A program made the translations under genes and the position numbers. A stretch of DNA of 64,000 bases, taken from Biomphalaria glabrata. Its lineage: Eukaryota; Mollusca; Gastropoda; Planorbidae. The DNA is taken from assembly GCF_947242115.1 (NCBI RefSeq), contig NC_074715.1, positions 49,047,586 through 49,111,585 on the forward strand. The letters are read 5' to 3'. The notes beneath the pieces are model-generated. The model was given only the letters and a program-made list of their open reading frames with translations. It ran no database searches and was not told the origin of the DNA. Of the stretch, positions 21,901-32,854 are shown piece after piece; the first letter of the stretch is position 1, and every line of letters begins with the position of its first letter.

Positions 21901-24900
21901 ATGACTAGACGCATGACGCGTAGGACGTAATCATTTTCTTTTTTGAAGTAACGTCTGTATTATATAAGATAGATAAGATAAGCTTTTTTTAGTATTACTA
22001 TATTTTTTTGTTGTTTTTATTTTAGATGCCAGGACTACTCTTTTTAAGTCAGAGTATACCAAAAGCCTAACCAATGCACGATGTATGTGGAGCCAGCACG
22101 CCATTAGAGCCTGTTTAATATGTTCGTATTAAAAATAATAAAAACGTAATGGATATAATGTTGTGGAAAAGTGGTGCACATAGATGCAATGTGTTTAGGT
22201 TAGGCAAAAGACAGAGGGGAATGGAGAAAGACGGTCGATAAATCTTGCATGGTGCCCTACGGTCAAACAGACTAAGGGCTAGGTAAAGGTAAAAAGTAAA
22301 AAAAAAAACACACAAATAAATTTGTAGGTATTCTTCATTCTAACAGACTTGAAATAAAACATGAATTATCAAGTATAACAGGATATAAATAAGATATTAC
22401 TTTTGTAGAGAAACAGTAGAACTACTTTTTAACAAAACAAAAACAGCCCACAAAAGAGGCGAGATGGCCCATAAAAGAGGCAAAGAAAAGAGGCCTAAGG
22501 CCCAAGGATTACTATGATGATAAAGCTAGAATTGAATAGCGCAAATTCTGAAAAAAAAAAACAACAGGTATAGATTTTTAGATTTCTACATTAGATCTAT
22601 GGCTCTAGCCTAGAAAGTTCTCACCTAAATCCCACGACATTCACAGACAGTTGTTTGCATTGTATCAACAAAGATCGGACGAGACAGGGATCACAGCCAA
22701 ACTTTTTATTAAATGTGTGTCTCGCCCTGAAATGTCGTCTGGTTTTAATACGCAGCAAAAGTCTGCAATAGAAAGGAAAAAAACAAAATCGATTTGAGAA
22801 TTTAGCTTTTAAAACATTATTATTATTATTATAGCTTTTTTATAGCGCTACTTTCATGCTTATAGCATGCTCAGAGCGCTTTGGTCCAATCTCATTTGTG
22901 GACCAGTGGGGGGAGGGGGTATCTAGGAGTTGGTTTTCCGTGTTGCCTTTAGGCGCTCAGTAAACGCAACTCTGCCCGAGTCGGGTGTCGAACCTCGAGC
23001 CCCCTTCTAGGTAGCCAAGACAAGCCAAGTTCAAGCGCACTTAGCCTCTCGACCACGCTTCTAAAAAATGTTAAAAATTATACTATTTTTTCAGTCTGTT
23101 ACAATTTGTATGTCCTCTACTTGGTATTTTGCAATATTGTTACATTCAATGTGCTGTAACTTCTCTTCTCTGCTTCAATAAATTCATATGTTTCATAGAT
23201 ATCAGTTGTTGTTGTTTTTTTTGTAAACAATATTAAAGCATAGTATAATTTACAAATAGAAAATCAAAGCCTAATGAAATACTCAGAAAAACACAAAGAT
23301 AGAGGCACATTTCTTATTCCATACGCTAGAACAAATTCTTACAAGTGCTCATTCTTCCCTAGTGCCATTAGAGAACGGAATGGGTTGCCTGAATCAGCCA
23401 GGAAAACAGCGACTTAGCAGAGTTTAATATATTAATTAACATGCATGACTAGCATATTTTTGAGACTTTGACGTAATCATCTTTGTTATCAGAATGGAAG
23501 TGTACAAACGTACATTTCAAGCCATGATCACTAGTATGTTCTGGATGGCTTACCTGGCGTTTGGAAAAGATTGTTTGATTTTCAGGACCTCGCAGATGTC
23601 ATCAAATGTCATCAGGTCGACGTTGTTCTGGGCAGCGAACCGTAGATGTGACATGTGTTTGTTTGGGTTGGCGAACACAATCCTGGAGGGATGGACTCCA
23701 AGTTGAAGAATTTGTTCAATCTCAGACTGGAATAGATTTGACACACAAGATAGACGCAAACTTTTCTCAGTTTCTACATCTTTCAATGAAGAACGTTATT
23801 GGGGTGTTGGATAATGCAACAACGCAAATAAATGTTATGCAGTGTGTGTGTGTGTGCGTGTTTGATATGACGAATGCCGATGTAACCGTTGCGAGGGTTG
23901 ATGCAGATGAGTTGATAAACATGCGTGGTAGAGAGGCTAAGTGCGCTTGAACTTGGCTTGGCTTGGCTACCTATGAAGTGGGCTCGAGGTTCGACACCCG
24001 ACTCGGGCAGAGTTGTGTTTACTGAACGCCTGAAGGCGTCACGGAAAAACCTTCTCCTAGATACCCCCTTCCCCCCCTCCCCCCACACTGGTCTACAACA
24101 CTGAGATTGGACCAAAGCGCTCTGAGCATGCTTAAAGCATGAAAGTGGCGCTATATAACAGCCATAATTTATTTATTTACTTAAAATTAAAAAAATCTTT
24201 CTAAAAAAACAAAAAAAAACTTAAAGAAAAAGGAATAATCGCAAAGAGTCACCTGCATATAACTTAATACTGCATGAATAAGCTCTCTTTTTCTATGTAA
24301 ACCAAAATTAATCAATTACCCCTTGTCAATTAAATGATTGGTAATTTTTTTTAAATTGATTCGTGTATTGTCATCAACTATGAAATATAATCCAAAATGT
24401 CAACTTGATACGAAAAATAGGAAGTGGGAGAAAAACGTGTTCAAAACTTAATAATGGTAAGAACTCCAAATATACAGCCACATCTCTCAGAAGTAGCATT
24501 CATATCCTTTTTTCAATACCAAACTAAATAATTAACTACCCATGACTAATTTGTAAAATTTTTTGATTGATTTATGTTTAATTGCGTCAAGTTTCAACAT
24601 GATCAATGGGATAAATATTGTGTACGAAAATTGTACCAGACTGATGGAGTTGATATAATTTGTGTTAAAAGGATAATCGGTTGTGCACTTGGTGTGTTTA
24701 CGGCACGACGAAAGCAGTAAACGTAAGTGGATTGAGATACGTCTTAAACATTATTAGACGTCTTACTGTTTCATTGTGTGACTCTTTGTAGAGTTTCTTT
24801 CCAGACCTTGCGATCTATAGAGCAGACGATGTAAAGGTAGCCCACGGGTCACCTGGGTGCCATGTGGCCAGCACAACGACCAACCGCTTTTACTTTTCCC

Positions 24901-27900
24901 CAACTAATGTCAGGTACCCATTAGAGCTGGATGGACTCAGAGGCGCCCGAAGATCCCGAAATTTAAAAAAAATTACAGTCTTCATTATGATTTGAACCCA
25001 GGACCTCCGGTTAGGAAGCCAAGCACAGCCACCGCGCCTCCTCAATTCTTCATATATCTACATTGAACTTGTAGATCAAACTATTGTGTAAATAAAAGTC
25101 CATTTTGTTTAAAAGTTAAGATATCAAGGTTTACTTATGAGATAAAGAGAGACAAACAAAGTTGTACACCTACAACGGTTATTTGGACGAGATGTCTGAA
25201 ACTACCACCCTCAGAGACAAGTCCTACTAACAACATGAGGACACGAAGACAAAATAAACAAGGCGACTGACCTGACTGGCACAATCAAAACCAAGTCCAA
25301 TATCAGCCAGGACTTTGGTCACTACGGGATCATTGTTGCACTTCAATGCTAAAGAAATAATTTTCTCTGTATTAGTACAAGCAGAGACAACCCTTACATC
25401 TAGTCTTTACCTAATTACTTATTACTTTACCTTATTATATTCTACTTTACCTTATTACATACCATTTTATTATACACATATTCACATACACAAATAGGCG
25501 AGGCACATATACATACTATTACATACACACTCCTGTGCAGAAATACACATAATAACACACCATGAAGCCCACATATAAACACTTGCTTCAACGGATGAGT
25601 ATACACACACATCGGTGTCGCACAAACTTTTAAAATTCGCCTTTACACACACATTTGTTAGTGTTACAGGTTTACACTAGATCTCTTAATAGATTTCTGG
25701 GGATATTTCCTGGGACTACGCCGCCTGGACTTCAAAGTTGCAATACGGAAATAAAGTAAAAGTAAAGTTCCCCTTTCAGACCTTCTGGTCTAAAGGTCAT
25801 CTGTTTCTGTGGCCTACGGTTAACAAGGGTGCCATGTGGCCAGCACAACGACCAACCCCCTTTACTTTTCCCCAACTAATGTCAGGTACCCATTAGAGCT
25901 GGGTGGACTCAGAGGCGCCAGAAGATCCCGAAATTAAAAATCCCAGTCTTCACCAGGGTTACGAACCCCGGTCCCCGGTTCGGAGGCCAAGCGCTTTACC
26001 GCTCAGCCACCGCGCCTCCACGGAAAAAAAGAATACACCCAATTCAAAATGGAGAAGCGTCAGGAACATTTAAAGAATACGAGCTAATGTAAAAAGTAAA
26101 GCTACCCTTTCAGACATTGCGATGTAAAGGTCATCTGTTTCTGTGGCCCATGGTTAACGAGGGTGTCGTGTGGCCAACACAACGACCAACCACCTTTACT
26201 TTCCCCAACTATTATGTACCCATTAGAGCTGGGTGGACTCAGAGGCGCCCAAAGATCCCGAAGTAAAAAATCCAGGTCTCATACAAGATTCGAACCCGGG
26301 ACATCGGTTCGGAAGCCAAGCGCTCTACAACTCAGCCACTGCGCCCCCACGAGATAATGTAATTTCCCGCTAATTAATGTTAGAAAAAAATCCTGGCATT
26401 TCATTTTACTGATATTAAATTACGTGTATATAAAATGCCGAGTATAAATAAAGTTGACGTCAAATTTTACCCATTTCATAGCCTTATTTAAAGGAACGTA
26501 TTATGATGTGATTGGAAAAGTCAACATTGTCATTAGCAAGATCTCTAATGATTAACTAGAATTCAAATGATCGCTTTTACAATCCAAAAAAAATGGAAAT
26601 GGAAAAGTGGTTTGAGTGTTGTGAAAAGTCCAGAAAAGCCCGTGGAGTCTGGGAGAGCATGAGGCGCCCTGACCACACTTCCCGAGGTGGAGGCTGCCCA
26701 GGCCTGAGCAAGCTATTATAGCACAGTGCAGGACAGGCCACTGTCCTGTTGGCTCATATTTCTCATATGGGCAAACTTTAACTCACGGTGTCCCCCCCCC
26801 CTTTTCCCACGCTGCGGGGAAGAAGAGGAAACCGTGTCTCATATTCTTTTTGACTGCCCCAGACTTGCTGATCTCCGTCTCAACAGGTCTGGGAAACCCA
26901 AAATTCTCGACCTGTGTGGTGACATTTATGCACTAAGCAAAACAGAAGGGTTTCTGTCCAGGGCTTTTGCAACAGAGGATTTGAGCTATTCTCAAATGGA
27001 ATTTCATAATGATGATGATGAATGATCGCTTTGATTCAAAACAATTAACCCTTGTTCTCTTTAGTTGTAGAAACAGAGATTAAGACTCAAGTTTCAAGCT
27101 TACGTAGATGCCAGTCCAGACGTCAAGGGTTAATCAAGGTTTGTTTTATAGTTACCGTAAAAAGGTTTAACTCTAGGCATTAACTCTTTCCACTTGCTCA
27201 ATTGACTGTACAGTGTCCCGATGTTGGCTATAATGAACGTGGTGTCGTGTTCCTAAACAAAAACACAGAACAACGTTTGAGAACAATCTTGTGAAGAGTT
27301 CTATAACCGAAATGTTTGAATATGAGGTAATGATGGAAAAGAATGAAGAAGACCCTGACTCTATATGCTGCTGTTTGACACATTTTGTTTTTTGTGTTGA
27401 TCACCTGGGAAATAGGTTAACTGAAAATGATGAAAACTTAAACTCTATGGCCATATCACAAAGTCTTCAGTGCTAGGAAAGATCTTCCTTCAGGGAACAG
27501 TAACAGTAAAAAATAAAAGGCAGACAGATTAAGCGATGAGAAGACAACATATATAAGAATGGACGCGCTTGTCACTGAAAGAGGTTCTACCCAAGGCAAA
27601 AAGATGGAGATGAATGGAGAAATACGGTCAACAGATCATGTGTGGTGCCCCAACAGACTAACGAATAGGTAAGGCGAGGATGAATACTCGTCTTCGTTTC
27701 AGCACTACTGGTTATTAGATAAACGTATCTGACTTAAAATCAATTAAAAAAGTAACCAATTACACAATTAATTACAGGAGATTAATTATTTTGTTTAATA
27801 ACAACAAAGGAAACTAATACTTCAGTATTCAAAGATACGGCTAAATTTATTGGGTTTGGTCCCCTTAAAAAATTGTGAACTCCCATTTCTCCCTCACGCA

Positions 27901-28319
27901 TTCTCCGATCAAGTTGATACTTTAAACAATTATTAATTGTACCAAACAAAACATGAATAAATAAGCAAAAATACTCAATTAGTCAATTAAGTATTGGTAA
28001 TTAATTATATTGTTTGATATCGAATAAAGGAAATAATTTGTACATTATTGACAGATATAGTTTAAAGGGCGAAGTTCTTCTCCTTTAGATAAGCTTTGTT
28101 GCTTTTTTTTTAAAGGATTCTTTAAAGTTTGTTTTTACTATTGAGACTGTCAAACCGTCAGTCCCAACTGTAAATAATTTTGGTACGTACATAGGCCTGG
28201 AGGCGTGACACTCTCTCCTGAACCAGATCATCCATAGTGGTCACTGAATTGTACAGATCGATGGACACGCTTGAATGACCTCCAGCCATTTCCAGCTGCA
28301 CTGTGACACCAGTGGACAT
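15925..28319 (-). CDS. Ornithine decarboxylase-family protein 1, nine exons, complete
   Basis: Exons on the minus strand: 28191-28319, 27156-27252, 25272-25348, 23554-23726, 22625-22762, 21343-21508, 19957-20110, 18719-19146 and 15925-16182. All junctions are GT-AG and in phase, giving about 539 residues (human ODC has 461). Visible fold-III decarboxylase hallmarks: PFYALKCN with the PLP lysine, GFDCAS, LLRI, SFHIGS, DIGGGFPG (phosphate loop), IAEPGRYF, FINDGLFG and the catalytic Cys in WGPTC. It should be a homodimeric cytosolic PLP enzyme. Two oddities: about 105 residues of Asn/His/Gly hexapeptide repeats at 18829-19146, and WGPTCA where ODC has WGPTCD, so the Asp that binds the distal amino group is Ala. 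The long degradation-promoting tail of vertebrate ODC is absent. All PLP contacts remain, unlike antizyme inhibitors. The start at 28319 is chosen because exon 1 aligns with the second copy at 54096; an in-frame ATG at 28358 adds 13 residues. Confidence 0.92.
17045..17260 (+). mobile_element. SINE-1 copy nested in the hAT element
   Basis: It contains TTTCGGGATTTTTGGGCGCC, CACCCAGCTCTAATGGGTAC, a GTTGTGCTGACCACAT block, and the 3' end AAAGGGGAACTTTACTTACT. The tRNA-like head is missing, so it is truncated at its 5' end. Confidence 0.85.
17728..17985 (-). mobile_element. SINE-1 copy nested in the hAT element, opposite orientation
   Basis: The reverse-complement order is seen: TTTCGGACCTTGCGATCTA, GTGTCATGTGGCCAGCACAA, TCCCGAAATTCAAAATCATA, then the tRNA-like head with GATGCGAACCTAGGACCCC. 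Confidence 0.88.
18829..19146 (-). repeat. Hexapeptide-repeat (N-[E/G]-H-x-x-x) coding insert in ODC exon 8
   Basis: The first three quarters of ODC exon 8 encode an array with a period of six residues (18 bp): NEHTIV, NEHIIV, NEHSHQ, NGHIYQ, then after a spacer NGHTSA, NGHIQV, NRHTSA, NGHAIL, and finally NGLSHE and NGRIER. It sits between the end of exon 7 (KKVVAESFE) and the conserved strand AYVYMYFINDG, where animal ODCs have a short acidic loop. The frame is open and joins the flanking conserved parts without a shift. This is known to be a variable loop of the family; the His-rich repeat is what I see, and metal binding is only a guess. Confidence 0.88.
19655..19870 (+). mobile_element. 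SINE-2 copy in an ODC intron
   Basis: It reads GGCCGAGAGGCTAAGTACGC, then TTGGCTTGGCTACC and GAGGTTCGAAACTGGACTCG, ending in a GCGCTATATAAAAGC block. It is more diverged than the 14370 copy. Confidence 0.8.
20260..20690 (-). mobile_element. LINE-C 3' end copy in an ODC intron
   Basis: It shares the terminal block CTTTATTATCCCTAAGGAAA and GTGCATTACACCA with 58146-58620 and ends (on the minus strand) in an ATTATT-type tail. Upstream, the minus-strand frame reads INKLHKCIMEQETKNIDSLY, resembling part of a LINE reverse-transcriptase C-terminus. Confidence 0.65.
21022..21197. mobile_element. Short hAT element (CAGTGTTTCCCAAA family)
   Basis: It begins CAGTGTTTCCCAAACTGTG and ends AAAAGTTTGAGAATCACTG, an imperfect inverted repeat. 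The flanking octamers do not match well. Relatives: 9458, 32285 and 60605. Confidence 0.75.
21665..21985 (+). mobile_element. LINE-B 3' end copy in an ODC intron
   Basis: The translation at 21678-21908 reads HKDNGTFLVPYARTNVYKSS, FFPSAIEAW and, at its end, SLVNMHD: the C-terminus of a CR1/Jockey-like LINE reverse transcriptase. It then has ACGTAATCATTTTCTTTTTT, GAAGTAACGTCTGTATTATA and a TAAGATAGATAAGATAAG tail. It is 5'-truncated. Confidence 0.9.
22085..22300 (+). mobile_element. LINE-D 3' end fragment
   Basis: It contains AATGGAGAAAGACGGTCGAT, CTTGCATGGTGCCCTACGGT and a GACTAAGGGCTAGGTAAAGG block, matching the sense end of LINE-D at 44895-45045 and 27555-27690. Confidence 0.65.
22820..23062 (-). 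mobile_element. SINE-2 copy in an ODC intron
   Basis: It is near-identical to 14370-14600: the (TTA)n tail, GCGCTACTTTCATGC, GCTTTGGTCCAATCTCATTT, GTCGAACCTCGAGCCCCC and GCCTCTCGACCACGC. Confidence 0.9.
23270..23470 (+). mobile_element. LINE-B 3' end copy, just outside ODC exon 4
   Basis: It carries AGAAAAACACAAAGATAGAG, the CCATACGCTAGAAC block, GAACGGAATGGGTTGCCTGA and AACATGCATGACTAGC. The tail is missing. Confidence 0.85.
23927..24180 (+). mobile_element. SINE-2 copy in an ODC intron
   Basis: It reads GTAGAGAGGCTAAGTGCGCT, GAGGTTCGACACCCGACTCG, CAGAGTTGTGTTTACTGAAC and ends in GCGCTATATAACAGC. It lies inverted relative to the copy at 22820, with ODC exon 4 between them. Confidence 0.9.
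24330..24670. repeat. Unclassified interspersed repeat R1
   Basis: It has the family phrases TACCAAACTAAATAATTAAC, CAAGTTTCAACATGATCAAT and ACCAGACTGATGGAGTTGAT. See 6217-6715 for the family. Confidence 0.55.
24783..25045 (-). mobile_element. SINE-1 copy in an ODC intron
   Basis: The whole reverse-complement order is present, from CCAGACCTTGCGATCTATAG through GTGCCATGTGGCCAGCACAA to a degraded tRNA-like head (TTTGAACCCAGGACC, CACCGCGCC). Confidence 0.9.
25757..26025 (-). mobile_element. SINE-1 copy, full length
   Basis: It runs from AAAGTTCCCCTTTCAGACCT to CGCTCAGCCACCGCGCC. The tRNA-like head has GTTACGAACCCCGGTCC. It lies less than 70 bp from the next copy in the same orientation. Confidence 0.92.
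26092..26355 (-). mobile_element. SINE-1 copy, full length
   Basis: Same orientation and order as the copy at 25757, with AGATTCGAACCCGGGAC as the B-box region and GCCACTGCGCCCCCACG as the head. Confidence 0.92.
26590..27030 (+). mobile_element. LINE C-terminal fragment with CCHC-like end (I/Jockey-like)
   Basis: Frames around 26690-27020 read IIAQCRTGHCPV, then GEEEETVSHILFDCPRLADL and AFATEDLSYSQME. The pattern C-x2-C, E-E-T, H-x-L-x-x-C-P is the zinc-ligand tail that ends many I- and Jockey-clade retrotransposon polyproteins after their RNase H region. It closes with a short (GAT)n run. The frame has at least one shift, so this is a dead, 5'-truncated copy. Confidence 0.75.
27555..27690 (+). 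mobile_element. LINE-D 3' end fragment
   Basis: It reads CTTGTCACTGAAAGAGGTTC, GGAGAAATACGGTCAACAGA and TCATGTGTGGTGCCCCAACA, parallel to 44895-45045. Confidence 0.65.
27715..28080. repeat. Unclassified interspersed repeat R1
   Basis: It shares CTCACGCATTCTCCGATCAA, AATTAATTATTTTGTTTAAT and similar blocks with 54770-55260. It lies in ODC intron 1. Confidence 0.55.
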
Positions 28320-29332
28320 CGCAGTTTGACAACGTTGTCTTGAATGTGTTAAAAACAAAATGTTAAAATCATATAATTTAAATACTCTTAAGAGAATGGA
28401 TTTGTGCTAATAAACGTTCCTCTACTCTAGAATATATATTTATGTATTTTAATAACACATATATAGTTTATACGAGTATGAATAAAAAGTGTTTTAAAGA
28501 ATAAAGAGTTAAATCACCCTTCAACAAAATAGTTTTTTTTTGAGGTAAACCTAGATACCGTCTTTGTATGTATAATGTATATATTTATCTACCTAGACCA
28601 ACTTGAAGCTGGACTCTGATCTACATCAACTATAGGTTCTGAGATAAAGGCAATCGTTTGATTTCACTCTCATTTTTCAAACGCACACATTATAATCGCA
28701 GGTTTAATAACACTTACCAATAGATCTTCTTCTAGGAAAACAATCAATTTAGTCTAGGTAACTGCCACTTGAAATGATCTGTTCAATTCAGTGCCAAACT
28801 TTAATCTGGGCCGAGCATGCCTGGACTCCATGGACCACGCGGTGATGGGATGGCCTTTAGTGTGCTTGACCTCACTGACAATCAAAACAAAAACATTGCA
28901 AGCAACACGCACACACACACACGCCAAGTCAAGAAAGAAAATGTATTAGATTATAGATAGCTTATCTTGAGCTCATTTAGAGATTTACTACCTACTACAA
29001 GTCCGTATCAATTACAAACTGAATCGAAGTTAGCGTTTTAAAAGAAAATTCCCTATTTCTAATTAACCTGCTGTCAAGTTATTTATTTATTCGATTGAAT
29101 ATATCCTCGCTTGCAATAATAGAGTTTACTGGAGTACTTGTCATCATGTAATAGCCTACAACTTGACTTCAACAACGCACAGAAAAATTCAAGGAATTTG
29201 ATTTGATTTGATTTGTTGATTTGAGGCACATCGGCACAATTTAGGCCATGTCGTGCCTATTCAAGGAATAGAAATTTCGAACATTCTAGTTACTAAAACC
29301 ATCAACAAGATAAATATAAAATACTTTTTGAA
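28320..29332. other. Upstream flank of the first ODC gene
   Basis: This should hold the promoter and any 5' non-coding exon of the minus-strand ODC gene, but I cannot place a convincing TATA or start site. An (AC)n run lies near 28907-28922 and TTTGATTTGATTTGAT near 29196-29215. Confidence 0.4.
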
Positions 29333-29615
29333 AAACAGTGGCTGAGATGTAAGGCGCTTGGCTTCCGAACCGGGGGTCCCGGGTTTGAATCCTGGTGAAG
29401 ACTGGGATTTTTTATGTCGGGATCTTTGGGCGCCTCTGAGTACACCCAGCTCTGATGGGTTACTGATATTAGTCGGGAATAGTAAAGGCGGTTGGTCGTT
29501 GTGCTGGCCACATAAGAGCCTTTTTTAACCGTAGGCCACAGAAACAGATGACCTTTACATCATCTGCCCTGTAGACCACAAGGTCTGAAAGGGGAACTTT
29601 ACTTTTTACTGCTTT
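29333..29615 (+). mobile_element. SINE-1 copy, nearly complete
   Basis: The tRNA-like head reads GTGGCTGAGATGTAAGGCGC, TTGGCTTCCGAACCGGGGGT and GGGTTTGAATCCTGG (B box). The body continues with GGGATCTTTGGGCGCCTCTG and ends GAAAGGGGAACTTTACTTTT. This is the clearest copy for seeing its tRNA origin. Confidence 0.93.
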
Positions 29616-29689
29616 TGAAAAAAAAAGACAATACCTCCTCTATACAATTTAGAGAACGATTCGTTTTCTCTTAATAACTAATGGATGTT

Positions 29690-31654
29690 AGATTTTAAAG
29701 ATTTGGAATATTTTTAAACTTCAAACTAGAAAATTTTCCAATTTGGCCAACGAGATAGTGATTCTTTTCTTGTCCAATTTCTAGGAAAATCGTTAGATCC
29801 GTTTTCAAGATCCGTGTAAAGGTTCCATCCACCCATCCAGAAAGTTACAGGTTCCATGAAGTTATGAGTTGAATAGAAGTACTGTAAACAAGCTTGAAGG
29901 CCTTTTAAGAATGTCTCAGAACGTGAACCAAAGTTTTTTGCTACGCTTAAGTCTCTGCTACCTCCGTCACTGAATGTAATAAGCAACAGTTATTCTTTCT
30001 TTTTCAGCTAATAAATTGGTTTCGGAAATTTGAATCAATATCTAGACTTGAACTATATTGACCTAAAATTGATTTTAAAATTTCTTATTATTACCTTCAT
30101 TGTCTGATGGCTACACACTCATGCCACAGCCGTTACAGGTGAATATAGTCACTTGATCTCACCTTTAAGGAGCACCCCACCCCGCCAACGCCCTGATCAA
30201 GATTGCTATTGCTCCACAAGTGTCGTGGATATAATGTGCAGGGGCGGTGATAATATTAGACAGATGAGAGTGACCAGGGGGGGGGCATTCTCTAGTCACA
30301 GCTTCCCCTAACAATACCTTTTATTTTGGTCATTGTGTAATATGATAGTATCGCGACCAACGCTGACTTTCTCTTCACTATGGTCCTGGTAACATGTGGG
30401 GATAAGATGGCAACAATCTACAAATCTTTTACAGAGAAAAGTCAATAGCGGTTCTTCTTGCGTTCACTTTTCTGTCGTACCACTACCACTTGAAGTCATG
30501 TCAATGACACTTGAACTCAAGAAATTAGTCCCATAATTAAACTATATTCACTATAAAAGATGTTGGCCCGTTAGATCATGACACTGTACCTTTCAAAGCT
30601 TGACAAAGAACTTATTTCTACAGCACAACTTGTGAGACTTCTAGAAGGTAAATATTTTTACTTCTATGATTTTAACGTCTTCTAAAAGTCATTGAATCGG
30701 ATTAGGGAATTTTCATATATGATTTCAATTTTATAAATAGCTATGCTTTTGGCGTAACCGGTGTATAGATAAGGAAATGATTTATTAGCTAAACTTTATT
30801 TTTACAATAACTCTAATCAAGTCACTCCTTCATGGAACGTGGATGAATGGGCGGACAGCTGATCTTAAAAACGGCTCTAACGATTTTCCTACAAATTTAA
30901 TCGTTGATGTATATCGATGAATTTCTAGCTAGTTGGCCACACGGGGAAAACTCTAGTTTGACCGTTATAATTTTTCAAATTAAAAAAAAATAATTAAGAA
31001 ATGTAAATTTGGTTGGAGACTAGAGCCAACATGGAGTAGTCAGATATATTATCGTAAATGCGATTACTGAGTAAATTTAAAGTTGCTTCTATTTTATTAA
31101 AGTTTATAAGCTTTGCTGATAATTTTACGTAAATATACAAACAACTACTGCAGTTTACATTCTAAATCTAGACTACATCTTAAGAGATCTAAATCAGAAA
31201 CTTTGATCTGGTGTTAGATCTTATCTTATCTTATCTTATCTAGATGTCTTTCCTCGATGACCGAATCATAAAATGCATTTTTCTAACAGCTAACCCTGAC
31301 CCTGTACCCTAATTGAACTTTAAAAAAATGTTTTGTTTTTTTTAATTATTTGTATATTTAAAGTAAAAATGGAGGTATTGTCTTTTTAAAAAATATACCT
31401 AAAAAATTTTTTTTTCCAACTGTTGTCAAATTTCCATGCTTGTAGCACACTCTACTGTCTGACATTTAGTTGATCTATAGTAAAGCGTCGTTTGGGACTA
31501 GCCATTTGTGGGCTAATTACTGCATTGCCTCCAGCTTGCGCAGAGTATTTTTAAAGTGATAATTGGCTCGCGCAGACCAGTACCACTCTTTAAACTAAAT
31601 GCAGCCCACAGTAGCACAAAAGTCTGAGACAGTTGTTAACCACAGAAAATCCGC
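29690..31654. other. Gene-free stretch with old unclassified repeats
   Basis: Parts at 29690-29830 and 30820-31080 resemble 5030-5170 and 54250-54480 (GGCCACACGGGGAAAACTCT and CCGTTATAATTTTTC phrases). A TTATCTTATCTTATCT run lies at 31218-31240. No host gene is visible. Confidence 0.4.
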
Positions 31655-31970
31655 TGCTTAGAACAGACGCACACAGCGAAAAGAAAATCTAAATCGACCA
31701 CCTGCGGACAATGTTTACGCTTGGCCTGCTTGTGGCAAAATATGTAGGTCACAGTTGGGGCTGCGCAGCCACCGCTAACACTGCATTCCTCAATGATCTT
31801 TGGACTCGAAGACAAGCCTTATTATTATTAGTAAAGCGTCATTGTTATGTTTGCCCTGTAAGTGGCAAAAGATGTAGGTCACAGCAGGGGCTGCGTAGCC
31901 ACGATAAATTCTGCATTCCTCATTAATCTTAGGAATCATAGTCAAGCTATATTATTTAGAAAAAAACGTC
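31655..31970 (+). mobile_element. LINE-A 3' ends, two in tandem, with zinc-finger-like C-terminus
   Basis: The first end reads AKRKSKSTTCGQCLRLAC, then a decayed RS-LGLRSH segment, with an ATTATTATTA tail after GACAAGCC at about 31814-31832. A second, shorter copy follows at once and encodes CPVSGKRCRSQQGLRSHDKF, with Cys and His spaced as in a C2H2-type finger, then CATTAATCTTAGGAATC and another ATTATT. This finger ends the LINE-A protein, so the 71-codon frame at 31711-31926 is not a host gene. Confidence 0.75.
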
Positions 31971-32284
31971 CTTGACATTGTAAATTTGATTATTTATTTC
32001 AAAAGCTTCCTTATATCAGTTATGTACTTTTGTTCTAAAAAGTTTTTATGATATCTCTACCGTATTTTATTCCTTATGGCTATCTATTGTGTTTTTCCTT
32101 TTGCATTTTATTGTATTTAAACAATGTCTTTTGATTGTCAATCGAATCAAAACGAATCGTTACAGAAGGCCTAAACTATAACGATTAGTCTCGATCGAAT
32201 CCTAGAATGAAAAGATAAACAAAGAGAAGATTACTCCGAAAATTTCTCTTGTAGATATTATCAATTTATTGCTTTGGCGTGGAA

Positions 32285-32477
32285 CAGTGTTTCTCAAACG
32301 TTTTCCTTAACGGAACATTTCGCACATTCTGAGTATTTAGCCGAGAACTTTGCTTATTTTTCTGAGAAATTTATTCACGTGGTGGCCTACTAGTTAATTA
32401 TTTAAGTCGTTTGTGGAGCACCTATTCAGGCATCGGGGAACACTAGGATTCCGCGGGAAACATTTTGGGAAACATTG
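32285..32477. mobile_element. Short hAT element (CAGTGTTTCCCAAA family), inverted
   Basis: It begins CAGTGTTTCTCAAACG and ends CATTTTGGGAAACATTG. Internal blocks GTGGTGGCCTACTAGTTAAT and GGGAACACTAGGATTCCGCG are the reverse complement of those at 21022. No clear target duplication remains. Confidence 0.75.
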
Positions 32478-32514
32478 GTATAGACAAGAGAGAGTATGTT
32501 ATACTCCTGTATCA

Positions 32515-32700
32515 TGCTGTGTCTGCTCTGATCCAATCTCTATTGTGGATATGTCGGGGAGGGAGGGTTTTCTGGGATTGGCAGAAAAAGTCAATGCTGC
32601 CCTTGGTCACTCAGCAAAAACAACGCAACTAACCGCATCTTAAAATACCTGGTCTACATCGGGATTTGAACTCTCAGCCGCCTAGTTAGGTAGCCAGACG
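32515..32700 (-). mobile_element. Diverged SINE-2 copy
   Basis: It reads CTGATCCAATCTCTATTGTG, GGGATTTGAACTCTCAGCCG and GTTAGGTAGCCAGACGGG, a worn reverse complement of SINE-2. It lies in the region just upstream of the secreted-protein ORF. Confidence 0.5.
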
Positions 32701-32854
32701 GGTTTGTACTACAATAAAGCACAACGATTTTAACAAACTTTCCGATTTCGTTTTAACATAGAAACAATTCACATTTTTCAGAAATTAAGTGCCTCAAATA
32801 ATAAATAATTTAATAGTTAATAAATACTAATAGTAATAAATATTTTCTTTTCAG

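Noticed and set aside
29333-29420. tRNA-like sequence with good A and B boxes.
   Set aside because: It is the head of a SINE-1 copy and continues directly into the SINE body, so it is not a tRNA gene.
31711-31926. A small protein with a zinc-finger-like end (CPVSGKRC, GLRSH).
   Set aside because: The same end closes LINE-A copies elsewhere (38690, 56556 minus), so it is a retrotransposon C-terminus.
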